From CAVTQZ01 sp963737015 (GTDB taxonomy: Bacteria > Actinomycetota > Acidimicrobiia > Acidimicrobiales > UBA8190), in NCBI GenBank assembly GCA_963737015.1, contig CAVTQZ010000001.1, positions 1,922,001-1,986,000 of the forward strand: 64,000 bases of DNA. The letters run 5' to 3'. Shown here piece by piece: positions 34,911-43,472 of the stretch (within the stretch, counting starts at the first letter, position 1; each line of letters starts with the position of its first letter). The notes below the pieces were generated by a model. It was not told where the DNA came from and searched no databases. It worked only from the letters and a program-made list of their open reading frames with translations. A program made the position numbers and the translations under genes.

Positions 34911-35228
34911 TTGATCCAGTTCACCGAGCGCTCAGGTGACCTGTTCCAACTGGTCCTCTATCTGGCACTGAGCACCACGTCAGCCATCCGGATATCCGCG
35001 ACCCGACGCGGTCCCGGCGGCGATGCCGTCAGCCTGGAGCTCGCACCCACGTCGGAATTCAGACCGAGCGACGAGCTCGTCCTCGCCCCAGGCGGCGTGC
35101 CCGTGTTCATCGAGCCGGATCTGGCTCCGGTCCTCGAGGGATCGGTCATCGACGGGACCCTCGCACAGGACGGCCGTCCGAACATCACCGTTCACAAATC
35201 GGAGAGGTCTCGCCGGCACTCTGCGTGA
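34911..35228 (+). CDS. Small HesB/IscA-fold-like protein lacking the Fe-S cysteines
   Basis: 105 residues from a TTG with an AGGAGA site just upstream. The order of strands, including VPVFIEPDLAPVLEGSVIDG near the C-terminus, resembles the A-type Fe-S carrier fold. There is no Cys anywhere, so cluster binding is unlikely. Cys-free relatives are common in actinobacteria and of unknown role. The fold assignment rests on pattern only. Confidence 0.55.
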   Translation: MIQFTERSGDLFQLVLYLALSTTSAIRISATRRGPGGDAVSLELAPTSEFRPSDELVLAPGGVPVFIEPDLAPVLEGSVIDGTLAQDGRPNITVHKSERSRRHSA

Positions 35229-35339
35229 CGATCTGATTACGAACGTCCAAAGCGCGATACGAATGCACCGGGGTTGGTCTGCCGGCATTGACGGCGACGA
35301 AATTCGACAGAGACTTCGAGGGCCAATCCGGGAGGTGCG

Positions 35340-35735
35340 ATGGCAGAGTTCCCCGGTATCACGCATGTGGCATTGACGGTTACCGACCTGAAAAGGAGCC
35401 GTCCCTGGTACGAGCGGTTGTTCGACGAAAAGGCGGTGCTCGACGAGGACACGGGAACCTTTCATCACGTCGTATTCATCCTCGGCGGACAGACGCTCGT
35501 GGGGCTTCACCAGTTCCCCGACCCGCACGGGAGCGAGCCGTTCGACGAGCGTCGTGCAGGGCTCGACCATCTCGCCTTCGCCTGTGCAAACCGTTCCGAA
35601 CTCGAGCGCTGGCAGTCGCGGCTGGACGAGCTCGGGATCCAACACGGCGGGATCGTCGACGCACCCTACGGATCGGGCCTCTCGTTCCGCGACCCCGACA
35701 ACATCGCGCTGGAGCTCTTCGCTCCACCGGGTTGA
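35340..35735 (+). CDS. VOC-family (glyoxalase/dioxygenase-fold) protein
   Basis: 131 residues forming two beta-alpha-beta-beta-beta modules. Likely metal ligands are His9 of ITHVALTV, His in LDHLAFAC and Glu in IALELFA. The segment RDPDNIALELF is the usual C-terminal signature. A GGAGG site lies seven bases before the ATG. The substrate is not predictable; VOC proteins include glyoxalases, fosfomycin resistance enzymes and extradiol dioxygenases. Confidence 0.83.
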   Translation: MAEFPGITHVALTVTDLKRSRPWYERLFDEKAVLDEDTGTFHHVVFILGGQTLVGLHQFPDPHGSEPFDERRAGLDHLAFACANRSELERWQSRLDELGIQHGGIVDAPYGSGLSFRDPDNIALELFAPPG

Positions 35736-35796
35736 GCCGACTGGGACGCTCCAGTCACCACGAACTTTCGGATCACCGACAATTGGAAGGAGCGAA

Positions 35797-36093
35797 ATGG
35801 CCTTCGCCCAAATAATCGACCTTCGGACGTCCCAGATCGATCAGATGCGAGCAGTCGCCGACGAGTGGGAAAAAGCGAGCGAAGGCAAGAGGAAGACCCG
35901 GCGTCGTCTTATCTGCCGGGACCGCGACGACGGAGGCAGATATCTCATCGTTGCGTTCTTCGATTCCTACGAGGAAGCAATGGAGAACTCCGCGCTCGCG
36001 GAAACCGATGCCTTCTCGAAGAAGATGTTGTCTTTCGCCGACGGTGCCCCGACCTTCGTCAACCTGGAAGTAATCGAGGACAAAGAAGGCTGA
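35797..36093 (+). CDS. Small protein with dimeric alpha/beta-barrel look
   Basis: 98 residues: strand FAQIIDLRT, helix QIDQMRAVADEW, strands RRLICRD and YLIVAFFDSYEEAM, a helix, and a final strand FVNLEVIED. This is the layout of ABM-type or Dabb-fold proteins, which are often small monooxygenases or stress proteins. The RBS GGAAGGAG lies a few bases before the ATG at 35797. It follows the VOC gene by 61 bases. Confidence 0.65.
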   Translation: MAFAQIIDLRTSQIDQMRAVADEWEKASEGKRKTRRRLICRDRDDGGRYLIVAFFDSYEEAMENSALAETDAFSKKMLSFADGAPTFVNLEVIEDKEG

Positions 36094-36113
36094 GCCGGCA
36101 ACTCCTGCCTCCC

Positions 36114-36145
36114 CGAAGCGTTAGGCGGCTCATAGCCTCGCTTCG
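36114..36145. terminator. Possible bidirectional terminator hairpin
   Basis: CGAAGCG (36114-36120) pairs with CGCTTCG (36139-36145), and inside it AGGC pairs with GCCT. It lies between two convergent genes, where a shared terminator is expected. There is no U-tract, as is usual in actinobacteria. Confidence 0.4.
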
Positions 36146-36294
36146 ACCAGCCGGGCCGGGGCGTGCGCTGCGGTGCGCCGCAGGTGCATTCCGAGGCTTT
36201 GTAACCGCTTGGAGTTGTCTGTGGACGAGCTGCGGGCACTCAGGTATCGAGGGGCCCGTCAAAACTGAACGGTGTGTTCCCGATCGGACGAGTA

Positions 36295-37212
36295 TCAGAT
36301 GGTTATCTCGTTGGGTCGGCGTCTCCCGGCGTAGATCCACAGCGCTGCACCACCTATGAGGCCGATCGCGACCAGCGCGACAGCGAGAGGCGCCGCCTGC
36401 TGCGCCGCGGTCCCAAAAGCCTGGAACGCTTGCACGTTCTGGGCCCGGGGAGTCGATGGGCTCTGGGACGAGCCGGAGGGAATCGAGGTTCCCGAAGGAG
36501 ACGTTCCGCTCGCGGGAACCGAGAATGAGCCGCCCGGATTGGAGACGCCGCTATTCGAAGGATTCGACACGCCGCCTACTCCACCGAGGGCGCTCGAAGA
36601 GTTGCCCGAAGACGACGTGTCACCGCTCGAGATGGCCGCTGCCTGCACGGCGAGCGAATTGCTGTCAGGCGCGTTGAACACCACACGGTCGCTCGGCGAT
36701 GTGGGAAGCACCGCGACGGCAAGCGTGCCGTTCGAAACCAGGCTCGAGGCGTCGAATTGGTAGCTCGTACCATTCGAGCTGGCGCTCGCCGTCACCTTAT
36801 TGGTGCAGTCATAGGAAGGCGCGGCCGACATGGGGCCGCCCTCTTGGGCATTGAAGCTGTCGCTCGAAAGGGGACATATCTCGAGGGTCGAGTTGGGTGT
36901 CGTAGCGGAGTTGCCCGTCACCTGCAGGGTCAGCGTGCTGGCGGAGGCTCCCTGTCCCAAGGAGTAGAGCAGCGCCGCGAAAGCGGCAGGAGAGCTGGCG
37001 CTTGGACCTCCCTGCACGAGCAGCCCATCGGAAGGAACGTCCGGTGGGACCGGGACGGGTGCCGACAGACCGCCAACGCCCGGGTTCAGAACGGTCCACC
37101 ACCCCTGTTGCTCCGGGGCGTCTGCTGCGGCTGGCGCTGCACGCATCGTTAAGCAGACCGCGAGTGCCCCGGCAAAACCGAACAGCACGCTCAGAACGGC
37201 GAGCCGTCTCAT
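36295..37212 (-). CDS. Exported, membrane-anchored Ser/Gly-rich protein in the liv operon
   Basis: 305 residues. A signal peptide covers about 1-31 (RRLAVLSVLFGFAGALAV ending AAADA). An extracellular domain follows with two Cys (EICPLSS and YDCTNK), then a Ser/Gly/Pro-rich stalk at about 195-265, a C-terminal helix (APLAVALVAIGLIGGAALWIYA) and a basic RRRP tail. It is thus tethered to the outside of the membrane. No known domain is recognised. Its ATG overlaps the TGA of livF by four bases, so it is coupled to the transporter and may be a surface partner of it. Confidence 0.75.
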   Translation of the reverse strand: MRRLAVLSVLFGFAGALAVCLTMRAAPAAADAPEQQGWWTVLNPGVGGLSAPVPVPPDVPSDGLLVQGGPSASSPAAFAALLYSLGQGASASTLTLQVTGNSATTPNSTLEICPLSSDSFNAQEGGPMSAAPSYDCTNKVTASASSNGTSYQFDASSLVSNGTLAVAVLPTSPSDRVVFNAPDSNSLAVQAAAISSGDTSSSGNSSSALGGVGGVSNPSNSGVSNPGGSFSVPASGTSPSGTSIPSGSSQSPSTPRAQNVQAFQAFGTAAQQAAPLAVALVAIGLIGGAALWIYAGRRRPNEITI

Positions 37213-37988
37213 TTGTTCTTCTCCCCGAAGAAGACTGCTCTTGCGATGTCGTCTCTCTCCATGAGCTCGAGAGTCTTGCCTTCGAAGCGGACGTGTCCCT
37301 TCTCGATGAACACCGCGCGCTCACACAGCTTCGCCGCGATGTTGAGGCTCTGTTCGACGACGATGACCGTTATCCCTGCGTCGTGCAGGCGCTGGACGAT
37401 CTCCAAAAGCTCGCCGACCACCACTGGTGCCAGGCCCAGAGACAGCTCGTCGACGCACAACAGCTCGGGATCGAGGAGCAACGCCTTCGCCACCGCCAGC
37501 TGCTGCTGTTCGCCGCCCGAGAGCCTTCCAGCCTGCTGCGAGAGACGTTCCTTCAGGCGCGGGAATGTGGAGAAGACACGTTCCTTGCGCTCTTTGAAGA
37601 GACCCTTCTGCTTCTTCAATGCCAGACCCTGAATTTCGAGGTTCTCCTCGACGCTCATGTCGGTGAAGACGGCCTTTCCCCCCGGGATGAGTGCTAGTCC
37701 GCTCTCCGACAGTTCCTCGGCGGGGACACCGGTGATGTCCTGTCCCCGGAAACGGACCGAGCCGGAATCGGGTCGTTCGAGGCCTGCCACGACGCGAAGG
37801 AGCGTGGACTTGCCCGCCCCGTTCGTGCCGAGAAGCGCCAGAGCCTCGCCCTTTCTCACCTCCAGCGAGATCCCGAACAGGACCTGGAGCTGACCGTAGG
37901 AGAAGTCGAGACGGTCGACCGTGAGGAGTTGTTCTCCGCCGTGGAACCGGAAGTTGGTGAGAGTGGGATCGTCGTACTTGACGCTCAT
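37209..37988 (-). CDS. livF: ABC transporter ATP-binding protein, LivF-like
   Basis: 259 residues with Walker A GTNGAGKST, signature LSGGEQQQLAVA, Walker B LLCVDELSLGLAP and the switch His region replaced by VVVEQSLN. The LivF-type loop IPGGKAVFTDMSVEENL is present. It should pair with the LivG domain of the fused permease protein to energise uptake of a branched-chain amino acid or other organic acid. Its start shares one base with the binding-protein stop. Confidence 0.9.
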   Translation of the reverse strand: MSVKYDDPTLTNFRFHGGEQLLTVDRLDFSYGQLQVLFGISLEVRKGEALALLGTNGAGKSTLLRVVAGLERPDSGSVRFRGQDITGVPAEELSESGLALIPGGKAVFTDMSVEENLEIQGLALKKQKGLFKERKERVFSTFPRLKERLSQQAGRLSGGEQQQLAVAKALLLDPELLCVDELSLGLAPVVVGELLEIVQRLHDAGITVIVVEQSLNIAAKLCERAVFIEKGHVRFEGKTLELMERDDIARAVFFGEKNK

Positions 37989-39526
37989 CAGAAACCTGGG
38001 TTGAAGTTAGGTTCGGTCACCCGCCAGCAGTTGCACGCGGTCGTGAACTGGTCGACCCGCCAGAACTGGCCGCCGGTCGTTCTGTTCGCGGCGGCGAAGC
38101 TGCTCGGACCCTGCGGGTATGAGAAATCTACCGAGCCCGCGCGCTCCAGTCCCACGGCGAGGGCGGCCGTAGATAGAGCCGGTGCGTGGTCCAGCGCCGC
38201 CTGGAACATCCAGAGCTGGTCACACGCGTTGCCGACGGCGCCGGGCTGGTTCCAGACCGGAGACAGGCCACTTGCCGCCACCTCCGAATTACATTTCTGC
38301 GTCCCGGCAGTCGGCGTCAGCCCGGCCGTGTTCTCCTCCCCGTCGCGCAACGTCGTTATCGCGACGGCGTTGTTGATGTTGTTGGGATTGGGGGCCTGCG
38401 TCCCGGAGGAGATCTCCAGGAGCCCGTCGTCGCCGAGCAGATACTTCGGGTCGTATCCCTGCGACTGCGCGGTATTGGTGAAAGTCGCGAAGTCGCCGAG
38501 CTCGAATATTTCCGTCACATCCTTCACGCCGTTCTGCTGGAACTTGACGATGGCGTTCTCGATGTCGCTGGGACTGGCGAAGGCCTGCGGGCATCCCATG
38601 TCGTAGCTCACGATGTCAGACGATGGGACCCCGACCTGAGCGAGCCAACTGGTCTCTTCAGGGAAGAGAGCGGGGAAACAGTCCCTGTAGATGATTCCCA
38701 GCTTGGTGAAGCCGTTCGACGGGCTGAAGTAGCCGAGTTGGTGGAAGGCGAAGATCTCGTTTCTGTACGCGGTGTCGAGCATGTCAAGGTCGAACAGGTA
38801 CGGGTAGAACTGTTGAATCTGGGCCTCCGAAAGCATGTATCCGCCGAAATACGGGATGTGGTTCTGGGCGATGCAGTTGATCCCCACCGGATAGTTGGCG
38901 AATGAGCCTGTGTCCAAGACGGCGAAAACACCTGATTGTGCGAGCGTCACACAAAGCTGCTGAAGACTGCTCTGATCTATCGGGTTCTCGGTGTAGAACT
39001 GCGGAACAAGTTTTCGGCATGCCACTCCGCCGCTCGCGTTGATGCTGTTGATGACGCCCTGGAAGGCGCCTTGTTGGGCCTGCGGCGATGCGATGCCGAA
39101 CGTACTGTTGCCAGCGGCGCCGGCAACATTGGTCAACAGAATCGCGATCTTTATCTGTGTGGAGGTCACCCCCGTCGTAGTCCCCGCGAGGCAGTGCCCG
39201 CCGCCCGAGCTCGTACCCGCTTGTCCCGAGGCTGCGCCGACTGCCGCGCCCTGAGCGCCCGAGCCGGCGGCTGCACCGCCAGTCGCGCCGCTGCCGGCGG
39301 TCGACGCGCCCGTGCCACCTACCGTGGCCGCGCTGGAACCCGCCACCCCACGGCCCGCGCCACTTCCGCCGAACGAGCTGAAGCCTGAGCCCGAGGGCGT
39401 GCCCCCCGCTGGCACGATCGCCCAGATGAGCACCGACATGACCGCTGCTGCTGCTGTGGCGGAGGCGACCTTCTGTGCAAGCGGCGCGCGCCGGCACCAG
39501 CGCCGGAAGACCTGGAACGGGGTCAT
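37988..39526 (-). CDS. Branched-chain-amino-acid-type substrate-binding protein with membrane anchor
   Basis: 512 residues. The N-terminus is cytoplasmic and basic, followed by one helix (ATAAAAVMSVLIWAIVPAGG) and an Ala/Gly/Ser/Thr linker up to about residue 110. The type 1 periplasmic-binding fold (Peripla_BP_6) follows. There is no lipobox Cys, so the protein is probably held by the uncleaved helix, with the linker spanning the wall space. The ligand is unknown. The ATG overlaps the stop of the fused transporter gene by four bases. Confidence 0.85.
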   Translation of the reverse strand: MTPFQVFRRWCRRAPLAQKVASATAAAAVMSVLIWAIVPAGGTPSGSGFSSFGGSGAGRGVAGSSAATVGGTGASTAGSGATGGAAAGSGAQGAAVGAASGQAGTSSGGGHCLAGTTTGVTSTQIKIAILLTNVAGAAGNSTFGIASPQAQQGAFQGVINSINASGGVACRKLVPQFYTENPIDQSSLQQLCVTLAQSGVFAVLDTGSFANYPVGINCIAQNHIPYFGGYMLSEAQIQQFYPYLFDLDMLDTAYRNEIFAFHQLGYFSPSNGFTKLGIIYRDCFPALFPEETSWLAQVGVPSSDIVSYDMGCPQAFASPSDIENAIVKFQQNGVKDVTEIFELGDFATFTNTAQSQGYDPKYLLGDDGLLEISSGTQAPNPNNINNAVAITTLRDGEENTAGLTPTAGTQKCNSEVAASGLSPVWNQPGAVGNACDQLWMFQAALDHAPALSTAALAVGLERAGSVDFSYPQGPSSFAAANRTTGGQFWRVDQFTTACNCWRVTEPNFNPGF

Positions 39527-42483
39527 GACACCGTCGCCCCTGAACGCGAGATCGCGGACTCGTCAGTGCCCAGATAGCTGGCCACGACACGCGGGTTGTG
39601 CCGGATCTCATCGGGCGTCCCTTCGGCGATCACAGAACCTGCCTCGAGGGCGTAGAGGCGGTCGCAGAGGCCCATCAGCAGTGGCATGTCGTGCTCGACG
39701 ATCAAGATGGAGCAGTCCAACTCGGCGCGAATGTCACGAAGCAAGGGGCCGAACGCTTCGGCTTCACGTTGTGCGACTCCTGCGGTGGGCTCGTCGAGCA
39801 GGAGCAACTTCGGCCCCGCCGCCACCTGTGCAGCGAGGTCGCAGATCCTGCGCGTCCCGGTGGACAGTTGTGACGTGCGGACGTCGGCCCAGGGACCGAG
39901 ACCGAACCTCTCCACGAGCTTTCGCGCTTCGTGAAGCGTCTGTCTCTCGATCACCCTTGCCCACGGAGCAGCCGCCATGGCGGAGACCATCCCGACCTTG
40001 TTCCTCCGCCCGAGCGCGACCTGGATCGTCTCGATGACCGTGAGCCCGGGGAAGAGCGTCGCATCCTGGAAGCTCCGGGCAACCCCATAGGCGGCGCGGA
40101 AGTCAGCAGGCAGGTCCGCGACCTCTTCGCTGAAGACCTTCACGGAGCCGGCGTCGGGCCGCAGAAGACCCGAGATGACGTTCATCAGAGTGGTCTTGCC
40201 GGCACCGTTGGTACCGATGAGTCCCACTATCTCGCCGGCGTTTACGGAGATGTCGGGCTCGTTCAAGGCGGTGATCCCCCCGAAGTGGACGCGGATCCCC
40301 TTGGCCTCGAGAGCGGGACGGCTCGGGTCTCCTGACGCGGCGCCCGGAGCGGCCCCGTTTCCCAGGACCGATGTGATCCTCCCGACTACCACCGAAGCCG
40401 AGCTCCCGAAAGCGACGGTGGTGATGGCGCTCTGCGCGACCACCGAGGTCGTGCCCGGCACGATGATCGGCGTGCGCATCGCCGAAATCGGTGCGATCGG
40501 CGAGGGCAGATGATCGGTTGCAGGTTTTTCGTCGCCGGACACCGCGCCGGCCTTTCGGTCGAGCCATCGCTGCCACAGGCCCTGGAACGCGCCCGCCAGT
40601 CCCGTCGGGAATTTAAGCAGGACCGCCACCTGGCCCAGACCCGCCAACATGAGGCTGAACGCCAGGCTCTGGCCGAAGTTGCCGAACAATCCCGAGACCG
40701 AGGGCCCGATGAAGAACGTCACCGCGTACAGGACGACGGCAGCCACGACGGCTCCGCTCAACGAGCCGAGACCGCCGATAACCGGGATCGCGATCAAACC
40801 GAGCGACACGTCCGAGCCGAACTGTGACGGGGAGACCGCCTTCCACGAATCCGCCCAAAGGACGCCGGCAGTCCCTGCGAAGAATCCCGATATGGCCAAG
40901 GTGGCGAGCTTGATGGTGGCGGGGGCGAGTCCGAACGCCGCGCTGGCTCTCTCGTTGTCGCGTACGGCGACGATCGTCCGGCCCGGTACAGAGCGTCTGA
41001 GGGCGGCCCCCGCACCCACTCCGAGCACGAGCACGACCAGTCCGATGTAGTAGATCGCGATCTGCGAATGAGGCGTACCGAGCTTCGGCCCGAGATCCGG
41101 CGGCGTGACGAGCATCCCGTACGGCTGCGCGGAGCCGACCCACGATTGGTGGTAGAGCCAATCAGCGGCGATGACGGCGAAGCCGAGAGTCGTGACGGCC
41201 AACGTCAGACCGGGCACTCGCAGAGCCGGCAATCCCACGACGACCATCACGAGTGCACACATCAATCCGACCACCACGAAGAGGACCGGAAGTGACCAGC
41301 TGTGTGCCGACCAGTGCGCCGTCAGATACGCACCTAGACCCACCAATGCGAACTGCCCCAGGCTCACCTGGCCACCCCACCCGAGCAGCATCGTGAGGCC
41401 CACACCCAAGAGGGCGTATATCAAGATCAGTGTGAGCAGGAACTCGTGACCTGACGTGTGGAAGTACGGCAGCTGCGGCCACACCAGCGCAAGCACCAAA
41501 CCACCGGCGGCCAACAAGACCCACTGGTACCGCACGACCACCGCTTCTCGTAGCGCCGAAGGGACCCGTACCACCGGTCGGTCCTCGACGACCGAACCCG
41601 CCACCGCGAACACACGGCCGATCGCCCTCCCTCGGATCAGGATGATCAGGAGAACGGCGATGAAGATCGCCAGCTCCCCATCGGAGCCGTTCGACGTGAT
41701 CGCGGAAACGATCTGGGTGATCATCCCGAGCACGATGCCACCGCCGAGAGCAGCCGGGAGCGACACGAACGCGCCGAAGGCGGCTGCTCCCAGAGTGAGC
41801 ATGAGGAGGTACGGCCCAAGCAACGCCGCGTTGAAGTTGGGCTCGTTCGGTGCCTGCAACACTGCCGACACCGCCGAGAGGCCTCCGGCGATCACCCAGG
41901 TGACAGCGCTCACGCGGTCGACCGAGATTCCGCAGAGGCGTGCGGCGTCAGGGTTGTTTGCCGCGGCACGGATCTTCTTTCCCATCGTCGAGTAGCGCAT
42001 GAACGCCGCCAGGCCGATGACGAGGAGTGGCACAAGCACGGCGGTGAGGATCCATGTGCCGGTGAGAAGGACATCGCCGATCCGGACGTGCGAAGCGAAC
42101 GGCTGCGGGTACTGCGATGCCCTCGACGCGTTGGGATTGAGAGCGGGGACATAGGTCAACGCCAGCAGGACCTGGGATACGGCCAAAGAAGCGAGGAGCA
42201 GCCGGATCGGCGACCTGGAGCGCCTCCGAATAGGAGCCACGAGGAAGCGCTCGACCGCGAAACCCGTGAACAAGCCGACAGCGACGGCGAGCACGAAGGC
42301 GAGCCACCAACTCCAGCCCCAGTCGAGCACCCACTTCGCCAGCAGGAGGGCGGAAAGCGTGCCGAGCTGTGCGTGTGCGAGGTTCAGGAACCGGTTGGAC
42401 TTGTAGACCAGGACCAGGCCCACGGCGAGAAGACCGATGGTGAGTCCGTTGAGCAGGCCCAACACCAGTGTTCCGAAGCTCAC
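39523..42483 (-). CDS. Triple fusion LivH-LivM-LivG: two permeases and one ATPase of a Liv-type ABC transporter
   Basis: 986 residues. Residues 1-300 are LivH-like (GLLAVGLVLVYKSNRFLNLA, then AANNPDAARLCGISVDRV). Residues 325-650 are LivM-like (GWGGQVSLGQFALVGLGAYL, then VRDNERASAAFGLAPATIKL). A linker of about 65 residues leads to a LivG-like ATPase at 715-975, with Walker A GTNGAGKTT near 756, signature LSTGTRRICDLA and Walker B LLLLDEPTAGVA. All three parts are normally separate genes. A GTG start follows GAGAGGA. It is the first gene of a four-gene overlapping operon. Confidence 0.9.
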   Translation of the reverse strand: MSFGTLVLGLLNGLTIGLLAVGLVLVYKSNRFLNLAHAQLGTLSALLLAKWVLDWGWSWWLAFVLAVAVGLFTGFAVERFLVAPIRRRSRSPIRLLLASLAVSQVLLALTYVPALNPNASRASQYPQPFASHVRIGDVLLTGTWILTAVLVPLLVIGLAAFMRYSTMGKKIRAAANNPDAARLCGISVDRVSAVTWVIAGGLSAVSAVLQAPNEPNFNAALLGPYLLMLTLGAAAFGAFVSLPAALGGGIVLGMITQIVSAITSNGSDGELAIFIAVLLIILIRGRAIGRVFAVAGSVVEDRPVVRVPSALREAVVVRYQWVLLAAGGLVLALVWPQLPYFHTSGHEFLLTLILIYALLGVGLTMLLGWGGQVSLGQFALVGLGAYLTAHWSAHSWSLPVLFVVVGLMCALVMVVVGLPALRVPGLTLAVTTLGFAVIAADWLYHQSWVGSAQPYGMLVTPPDLGPKLGTPHSQIAIYYIGLVVLVLGVGAGAALRRSVPGRTIVAVRDNERASAAFGLAPATIKLATLAISGFFAGTAGVLWADSWKAVSPSQFGSDVSLGLIAIPVIGGLGSLSGAVVAAVVLYAVTFFIGPSVSGLFGNFGQSLAFSLMLAGLGQVAVLLKFPTGLAGAFQGLWQRWLDRKAGAVSGDEKPATDHLPSPIAPISAMRTPIIVPGTTSVVAQSAITTVAFGSSASVVVGRITSVLGNGAAPGAASGDPSRPALEAKGIRVHFGGITALNEPDISVNAGEIVGLIGTNGAGKTTLMNVISGLLRPDAGSVKVFSEEVADLPADFRAAYGVARSFQDATLFPGLTVIETIQVALGRRNKVGMVSAMAAAPWARVIERQTLHEARKLVERFGLGPWADVRTSQLSTGTRRICDLAAQVAAGPKLLLLDEPTAGVAQREAEAFGPLLRDIRAELDCSILIVEHDMPLLMGLCDRLYALEAGSVIAEGTPDEIRHNPRVVASYLGTDESAISRSGATVS

Positions 42484-42707
42484 AAGTGGATCCTCTCGGT
42501 GCAGGTCACCAAGGGTCCGCCCCTCCCTCTCAGCTCCTCACGCGGCCGCCGGGTGCACCACGAGGCCCCCCTCGTTGAACAACGCCGTACTGCTCAGCTG
42601 CTTGCGCCACTATACAGCTGACAAGAAGGTCATTTCCATTGCCGAAGAGCCTCATTTCCCCTGAGCACCGGGCATGCGCAGTCGGCGGGCCATCACTGCA
42701 AAGCAAC

Positions 42708-42745
42708 CTTAGAACAGTTGACGGCGATATTTCGATGCCTAAATA
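42708..42745 (+). promoter_or_regulatory. Promoter of the first TetR gene with adjoining CTTAGAACA element
   Basis: A sigma-70-type promoter: TTGACG at 42718-42723, 16-base spacer, TAAATA at 42740-42745. CTTAGAACA at 42708-42716 lies just upstream. Its reverse complement TGTTCTAAG recurs at the second TetR locus. An inverted pair CCTAAA (42738-42743) / TTTAGG (42766-42771) overlaps the -10 and the leader. These are candidate operator parts. The rest of 42484-42781 holds no gene and must also contain the divergent liv promoter, which I could not place. Confidence 0.5.
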
Positions 42746-42781
42746 TTTTTCCGGGAGACAAGTTCTTTAGGCTGCGAGAGA

Positions 42782-43414
42782 GTGAGCAAGACAGAGACGA
42801 CAAGCGATGTCGGATCCGCCAAAAGTGCGCTCACGCCACCGCAGGCCCGAATCGTCGCTGCTTCGCTCGAACTGTTCGCCACCCGCGGGGTGGGTGGTAC
42901 GTCGCTGCAGATGATCGCGGCCCAGGTCGGCGTGACCAAGGCCGCGCTCTTCTATCAGTTCAGGACCAAGGACGACATCGTTCTCGCCGCGGCAGAGGAC
43001 GAGCTCTCGAGGCTCGAGGCGGTCATAGACGCCGCTGAGGCCACACCGTCGCGAACCGCGCAGCGCCGTCTTCTTCTGAAAGGCATTGTTGACCTCTCCG
43101 TCGATCGCCGGCGGACCGTGAACGTCATCTTGAGCGACCCAGTCGTGCTGGGTTTCTTCGCTGAGCACAAGCGCTACCGCCGGGTGCTCGATCGGATCAC
43201 CTACCTGTTGAGGGGAAAGACGAACGGACGACATCGCCACTTACAGACAGCCATGTTCATGGCTGCGTTGAGCGGGGCGGTGATGCACCCGATGATGGCC
43301 GACGTCGATGACGAGACCTTGCGGACAGAACTGCTCCTCCTCGCGCGACGTTTCTTGAGCGCGGATCCTCTGGGCGCCAGAGGCGTCCGGACGGCCCGCG
43401 TCCGCGCCCGCTAG
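42782..43414 (+). CDS. TetR-family transcriptional regulator (paralogue 1)
   Basis: 210 residues. The N-terminal HTH domain (LFATRGVGGTSLQMIAAQ, recognition helix VTKAALFYQF) is followed by a helical ligand domain ending DDETLRTELLLLARRFL. It is clearly paralogous to the regulator at 46566-47153 along its whole length. It starts with GTG, is divergent from the liv operon, and its stop lies inside a palindrome that sits before the DapB-like gene. It probably controls one or both neighbours. Confidence 0.88.
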   Translation: MSKTETTSDVGSAKSALTPPQARIVAASLELFATRGVGGTSLQMIAAQVGVTKAALFYQFRTKDDIVLAAAEDELSRLEAVIDAAEATPSRTAQRRLLLKGIVDLSVDRRRTVNVILSDPVVLGFFAEHKRYRRVLDRITYLLRGKTNGRHRHLQTAMFMAALSGAVMHPMMADVDDETLRTELLLLARRFLSADPLGARGVRTARVRAR

Positions 43415-43426
43415 ACGATCGGCTAG
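43411..43426. promoter_or_regulatory. Palindromic operator, site 1 (CTAG-N-CGATCG-N-CTAG)
   Basis: CTAGACGATCGGCTAG, with all 14 fixed positions of the pattern. It overlaps the stop codon of the TetR gene and lies 46 bases before the TTG of the DapB-like gene, a typical distance for a repressor site. CTAG is rare in this GC-rich DNA. Confidence 0.65.
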
Positions 43427-43472
43427 GGAGTCGGATAGCGTCGGCCGCTTCATCCATCTAAGGAGGGCGAGC

